From an uncultured Algibacter sp. (lineage in GTDB: Bacteria > Bacteroidota > Bacteroidia > Flavobacteriales > Flavobacteriaceae), in the NCBI RefSeq assembly GCF_947487605.1, contig NZ_CANKXK010000003.1:1-64000 (forward strand): a stretch of 64,000 bases of DNA, given 5' to 3'. Each line of letters opens with the position of its first letter. Position 1 is the stretch's first letter. The position numbers and the translations under genes are program-made. The notes under the pieces are model-generated. The model ran no database searches. It was not told the origin of the DNA and saw only the letters and a program-made list of their open reading frames with translations. This document shows, piece after piece, positions 61,192 to 64,000 of this stretch.

Positions 61192-62175
61192 CTAAAAATA
61201 CGTTGCCTTCAATCCTAACCCTATGGTTTCTTCCAAACCAAACATTAAATTCATATTCTGAATCGCTTGTCCAGAAGCTCCTTTCAATAAATTATCAATC
61301 GTGCTTGTAATTAATAATTTACCATTGTGTTTATGTAAATGTACCAAACACTTATTGGTGTTTACTACCTGTTTCATGTGTAAAAAATCGTCCGATACAA
61401 ATGTAAATTTAGCATCCTTATAAAACGATTTATAAATGGCTTTGGCATCTTCAACTGTTCCTTCAAAATCGGTATAAATCGTAGCAAAAATCCCTCTAGA
61501 AAAATTACCTCTATTTGGCATAAAAATAATTTCAGAAGAAAAACCACTTTGCAATTGATTAACCGATTGATTGATTTCCCCTAAATGCTGATGCGTAAAC
61601 GGTTTATAATACGAAAAGTTATTATCTCGCCACGTATAATGCGTCGTTGCAGATAATGATGTTCCTGCTCCTGTAGCACCAGTAACTGCATTAATATGCA
61701 CATCTTTGTTTATTAAACCTGCATCTGCCAATGGTAATAACCCCAATTGGATTGCCGTAGCAAAACACCCAGGATTCGCAATATATTTGGCACTAACAAT
61801 GGCTTCCTTATTTAACTCTGGCAAACCATAAACAAACGTTTTATCCTCAAAAACCTTATCGGCTTCCAATCTAAAATCGTTTCCTAAATCGATAATTTTT
61901 GTAGTATCCGAAAACGAATTAGCAGATAAAAACTTAACCGAATTCCCATGACCCAAACATAAAAACAAAACATCTACATCTGGATTTACGGTATCTGTAA
62001 ATTTCAAATTTAACGACCCTACTAAATCTTGATGTACTTTACTAATAGTATTACCCGCATTGGATGTGCTAAACACAAAATCAATTTCAGTTTCAGGATG
62101 ATTAATTAATAATCTAATTAACTCTCCAGCGGTATAACCTGCACCTCCAATAATTCCAACTTTTATTTTTCCCAT
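61192..62175 (-). CDS. argC: N-acyl-gamma-glutamyl-phosphate reductase
   Basis: A 327-residue type 1 ArgC: Rossmann motif GIIGGAGYTAGELIRLL at the N-terminus, catalytic cysteine in NPGCFATAIQLGLLPL, and HQHLGEINQSV. It reduces the acylglutamyl phosphate made by ArgB. It is shorter than the ~334-350 usual for the family but shows all landmarks. Follows argG after a repeat-bearing gap. Confidence 0.95.
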   Translation of the reverse strand: MGKIKVGIIGGAGYTAGELIRLLINHPETEIDFVFSTSNAGNTISKVHQDLVGSLNLKFTDTVNPDVDVLFLCLGHGNSVKFLSANSFSDTTKIIDLGNDFRLEADKVFEDKTFVYGLPELNKEAIVSAKYIANPGCFATAIQLGLLPLADAGLINKDVHINAVTGATGAGTSLSATTHYTWRDNNFSYYKPFTHQHLGEINQSVNQLQSGFSSEIIFMPNRGNFSRGIFATIYTDFEGTVEDAKAIYKSFYKDAKFTFVSDDFLHMKQVVNTNKCLVHLHKHNGKLLITSTIDNLLKGASGQAIQNMNLMFGLEETIGLGLKATYF

Positions 62176-62191
62176 CTTTTATTCAATTAAT

Positions 62192-62276
62192 GTCATATCG
62201 AAATGAGGTTCGATTGAGATATCTCATAATATAGCGCTGCTTAAATTATGTGATTTCTCCTCTGTCGAAATATGAC
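62192..62276. repeat. MITE-like short element upstream of argC
   Basis: GTCATATCGAAA at the left and TCGAAATATGAC at the right are imperfect terminal inverted repeats around about 60 bases including GATTGAGATATCTC. It is related to the inner element at 52346-52470. Confidence 0.6.
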
Positions 62277-62314
62277 TAAAATGTTTTCATTTTTATCTAC
62301 TTACTAAAGTTTCC

Positions 62315-62347
62315 AGACCTACAAGGTTTTTAAAACCTCGCAGGTCT
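62315..62347. repeat. B palindrome (type 2, with GACC ends)
   Basis: AGACCTACAAGGTTTTT with AAAACCTCGCAGGTCT, just after the argG stop. Confidence 0.85.
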
Positions 62348-62355
62348 CAAAACAA

Positions 62356-63531
62356 CTAAGAGTTTACTTGTCTATAAATTTTATTTTGATTTCCAATTAT
62401 CTTAATAAATCCTTTAGCATCATCGGCAGTCCACGCTTTATTTTCTTCACCATAAGTACTAAACTTACTAGACATTAAATCATGTTCTGATACAATGCCA
62501 TCTAAAGAAAAATGATACGGTTTTAAAGATACCACAACATCACCAGAAACCATTTTTTGAGAACTTTGTAAAAAAGCTTCAGTATCACGCATTACAGGAT
62601 CTAAATACTGCCCTTCATGTAAATGCATCCCATAGAAACTAGACAAATATTCTTTGTGTTGTAATTGCCATTTTGTTAAAGTATGTTTCTCTAACAAATG
62701 ATGTGCTTTTACAGTAATTAGAGCCGCCGCAGCTTCAAAACCAACGCGCCCTTTAGTACCTACAATGGTATCTCCAACATGAATATCCCTACCAATAGCA
62801 TAAGCAGAAGCGATGTCATTTAACTTTTCAATATTAACTTCAGGTGCTTGTTCTTCACCGTTTAGCGCAACAAATTCACCATTTTTAAAAGTTAATGTCA
62901 CTTTTTCTTCACCTTCTTTTTCTAATTGAGACGGATACGCTTCACTTGGTAAAGGCTTTTCAGACTCTAACGTTTCAACACCACCAACGCTAGTTCCCCA
63001 AAGGCCTTTATTAACAGAGTATTTCGATTTTTCCCAAGGCATATCAATCCCTTCAGATTTTAAATAATCAATTTCTTCCTGTCTTGTTAATTTTTGGTCT
63101 CTTATTGGCGTAATAATCTCAATATTTGATGCCAATGTTTGAAAAATCATATCAAAACGCACTTGGTCGTTTCCAGCACCAGTACTACCGTGGGCAATAT
63201 ATTCTGCATCAATACTTTTAGCGTATTCTATAATTTCAATAGCTTGTATAATACGTTCTGCACTTACAGAAAGTGGGTATGTACTGTTTTTTAATACGTT
63301 TCCAAATATTAAATACTTCACTACTTTTTGGTAAAACGTTGCTACCGCATCAATATTTTTATAGGTAGTAACCCCCATTTTATAAGCGTTACTTTCTATA
63401 TGTTTTATTTCATCATTTGTAAATCCACCTGTATTTACACTTACCGCATGAACTTCATATTCCTTTGACAAACTTACTGCACAATACGATGTATCAAGTC
63501 CGCCACTGTAAGCAATTACTAATTTTTTCAT
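62356..63531 (-). CDS. argG: Argininosuccinate synthase
   Basis: A 391-residue PP-loop enzyme joining citrulline and aspartate. The ATP loop is AYSGGLDTS, and the aspartate/citrulline residues lie in HGSTGAGNDQVRFD. Length is typical for the short ArgG type. It follows the GNAT gene at the window's right edge by 36 bases and leads into argC. Confidence 0.97.
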   Translation of the reverse strand: MKKLVIAYSGGLDTSYCAVSLSKEYEVHAVSVNTGGFTNDEIKHIESNAYKMGVTTYKNIDAVATFYQKVVKYLIFGNVLKNSTYPLSVSAERIIQAIEIIEYAKSIDAEYIAHGSTGAGNDQVRFDMIFQTLASNIEIITPIRDQKLTRQEEIDYLKSEGIDMPWEKSKYSVNKGLWGTSVGGVETLESEKPLPSEAYPSQLEKEGEEKVTLTFKNGEFVALNGEEQAPEVNIEKLNDIASAYAIGRDIHVGDTIVGTKGRVGFEAAAALITVKAHHLLEKHTLTKWQLQHKEYLSSFYGMHLHEGQYLDPVMRDTEAFLQSSQKMVSGDVVVSLKPYHFSLDGIVSEHDLMSSKFSTYGEENKAWTADDAKGFIKIIGNQNKIYRQVNS

Positions 63532-63567
63532 TTTTTATTATTTTTTCATTTCCGCGAAAGCGATAAT

Positions 63568-64000
63568 TTATTTTTTATCTTTTTTTAGAAACAATGCTTC
63601 TTTAATTTTCTTTAATCTTTTAAAAGTCTTTTCCTTTATAGGTTTTATCTTTTCTTTCTTTGCATTTGGGTCGTATAGCATTCCTGTACACAAACACATT
63701 TTTCTGTTAGTGCGTGTCAAAACATCATAATTTTTACAAGTTTGACAGCCATCCCAAAAGGTTTGGTCGTCTGTTAATTCTGAAAACGGAACTGGTTTAT
63801 ACCCTAAATCGCTATTCATTTTCATTACAGCAGGCCCTGTGGTAATACTAAACACTTTCGCATTTGGGAATTTATTTCTAGAATGCTCAAAAACTTTAAG
63901 CTTTATTTTTTTCGCTAAACCTTTACCTCTATAATCTGGATGCACAATTAATCCTGAATTGGCTACAAATTTACCATGACCCCATTTTTCTATATAGCAA
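63568..64000 (-). CDS. GNAT-family acyltransferase with C-terminal Cys motif (partial; candidate acylglutamate synthase)
   Basis: The last gene is cut by the window edge; at least 143 residues are encoded, reading upstream of VHPDYRGKG through GKFVANSGLI and EKWGH to position 64000. VHPDYRGKGLAKKI is the acyl-CoA-binding motif A of GNAT enzymes. The C-terminal part has a CxxC (GCQTCKNYD) and a CxC (MCLCTGM) and ends in a very basic tail. It heads the arginine operon, where no argA or argJ is seen, so it is a candidate N-acetyl- or N-succinylglutamate synthase. This is an inference from context. The start lies outside the window. Confidence 0.78.
   Translation of the reverse strand, partial: CYIEKWGHGKFVANSGLIVHPDYRGKGLAKKIKLKVFEHSRNKFPNAKVFSITTGPAVMKMNSDLGYKPVPFSELTDDQTFWDGCQTCKNYDVLTRTNRKMCLCTGMLYDPNAKKEKIKPIKEKTFKRLKKIKEALFLKKDKK

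Noticed and set aside
26169-62347. CRISPR-like array formed by B repeats
   Set aside because: Copies are kilobases apart, palindromic and without regular spacers; no cas genes.
1-64000. tRNA, rRNA, prophage or defence-system genes
   Set aside because: No cloverleaf with CCA-end context, no rRNA sequence blocks, no phage structural or restriction genes could be recognised.

Overview
This A+T-rich window comes from a member of the Bacteroidota, most likely a marine Flavobacteriaceae species. The evidence is a gliding-motility gldA gene, a promoter -7 motif of the TAnnTTTG type, a split B12-dependent methionine synthase, an argF' transcarbamylase of the Bacteroidota/Xanthomonas type, and a type 2 ferredoxin-NADP reductase serving sulfite reductase. 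No rRNA, tRNA, CRISPR array, prophage or intact transposon was seen. A truncated IS3-type orfA lies at the left edge.

Layout. 1-2800: IS remnant, then (minus strand) an ECF sigma factor, a membrane anti-sigma-like protein and an outer-membrane barrel protein. 3146-6488 (plus): a three-gene ATP-grasp / alpha-E / transglutaminase cassette, predicted to make or modify a peptide but not experimentally understood. 6489-14400: housekeeping genes (polyprenyl synthase, rlmN, queA, aroA, a mazG-like gene, a membrane hydrolase, dtd, rsgA) and a secreted protein. 14454-18756 (minus): an aromatic amino acid operon, pheA - aminotransferase - tyrA - DAHP synthase/chorismate mutase. It is preceded by a Phe/Tyr-rich 26-codon leader ORF, a terminator and a mutually exclusive antiterminator, i.e. 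a ribosome-mediated attenuator. 18903-25086: gldA, pta-ackA, a GIN-domain lipoprotein and a PagL-like outer-membrane protein.

25128-47866 (minus): a sulfur-to-methionine supercluster. It holds metY, a metX-aspartokinase-homoserine dehydrogenase fusion, a second transsulfuration-type enzyme, an Rrf2 regulator with IscR-like cysteines, a DUF2061 protein, cysH, cysD, cysN, a sulfite reductase fused to a HEPN domain, two siroheme genes, ferredoxin-NADP reductase, serine acetyltransferase, cysteine synthase, the two halves of metH, and metF. Two SAM-I (S-box) riboswitches sit upstream of metY and of metH. Together the genes take sulfate to sulfide, sulfide to cysteine or homocysteine, and homocysteine to methionine.

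47946-52011: a lineage-specific helical-repeat protein and leuA-leuB. 52532-64000 (minus): an arginine/proline cluster in the order GNAT, argG, argC, proC, argD, proA, proB, argF', argB, argE-like, argH. Residue Ala90 of ArgF' suggests N-succinyl rather than N-acetyl intermediates.

Between genes there are several families of short dispersed repeats: about seven copies of a ~90-bp element (A), about twenty copies of a ~27-33-bp palindrome (B, confined to the right-hand 38 kb), composite modules that flank cysN, and MITE-like elements. Some are nested in one another, and one supplies the C-terminal codons of metH. The most notable features are the pheA attenuator, the nested repeat system inside biosynthetic operons, the unusual fusions (MetX-AK-HSD, sulfite reductase-HEPN) and the candidate N-succinyl arginine pathway.
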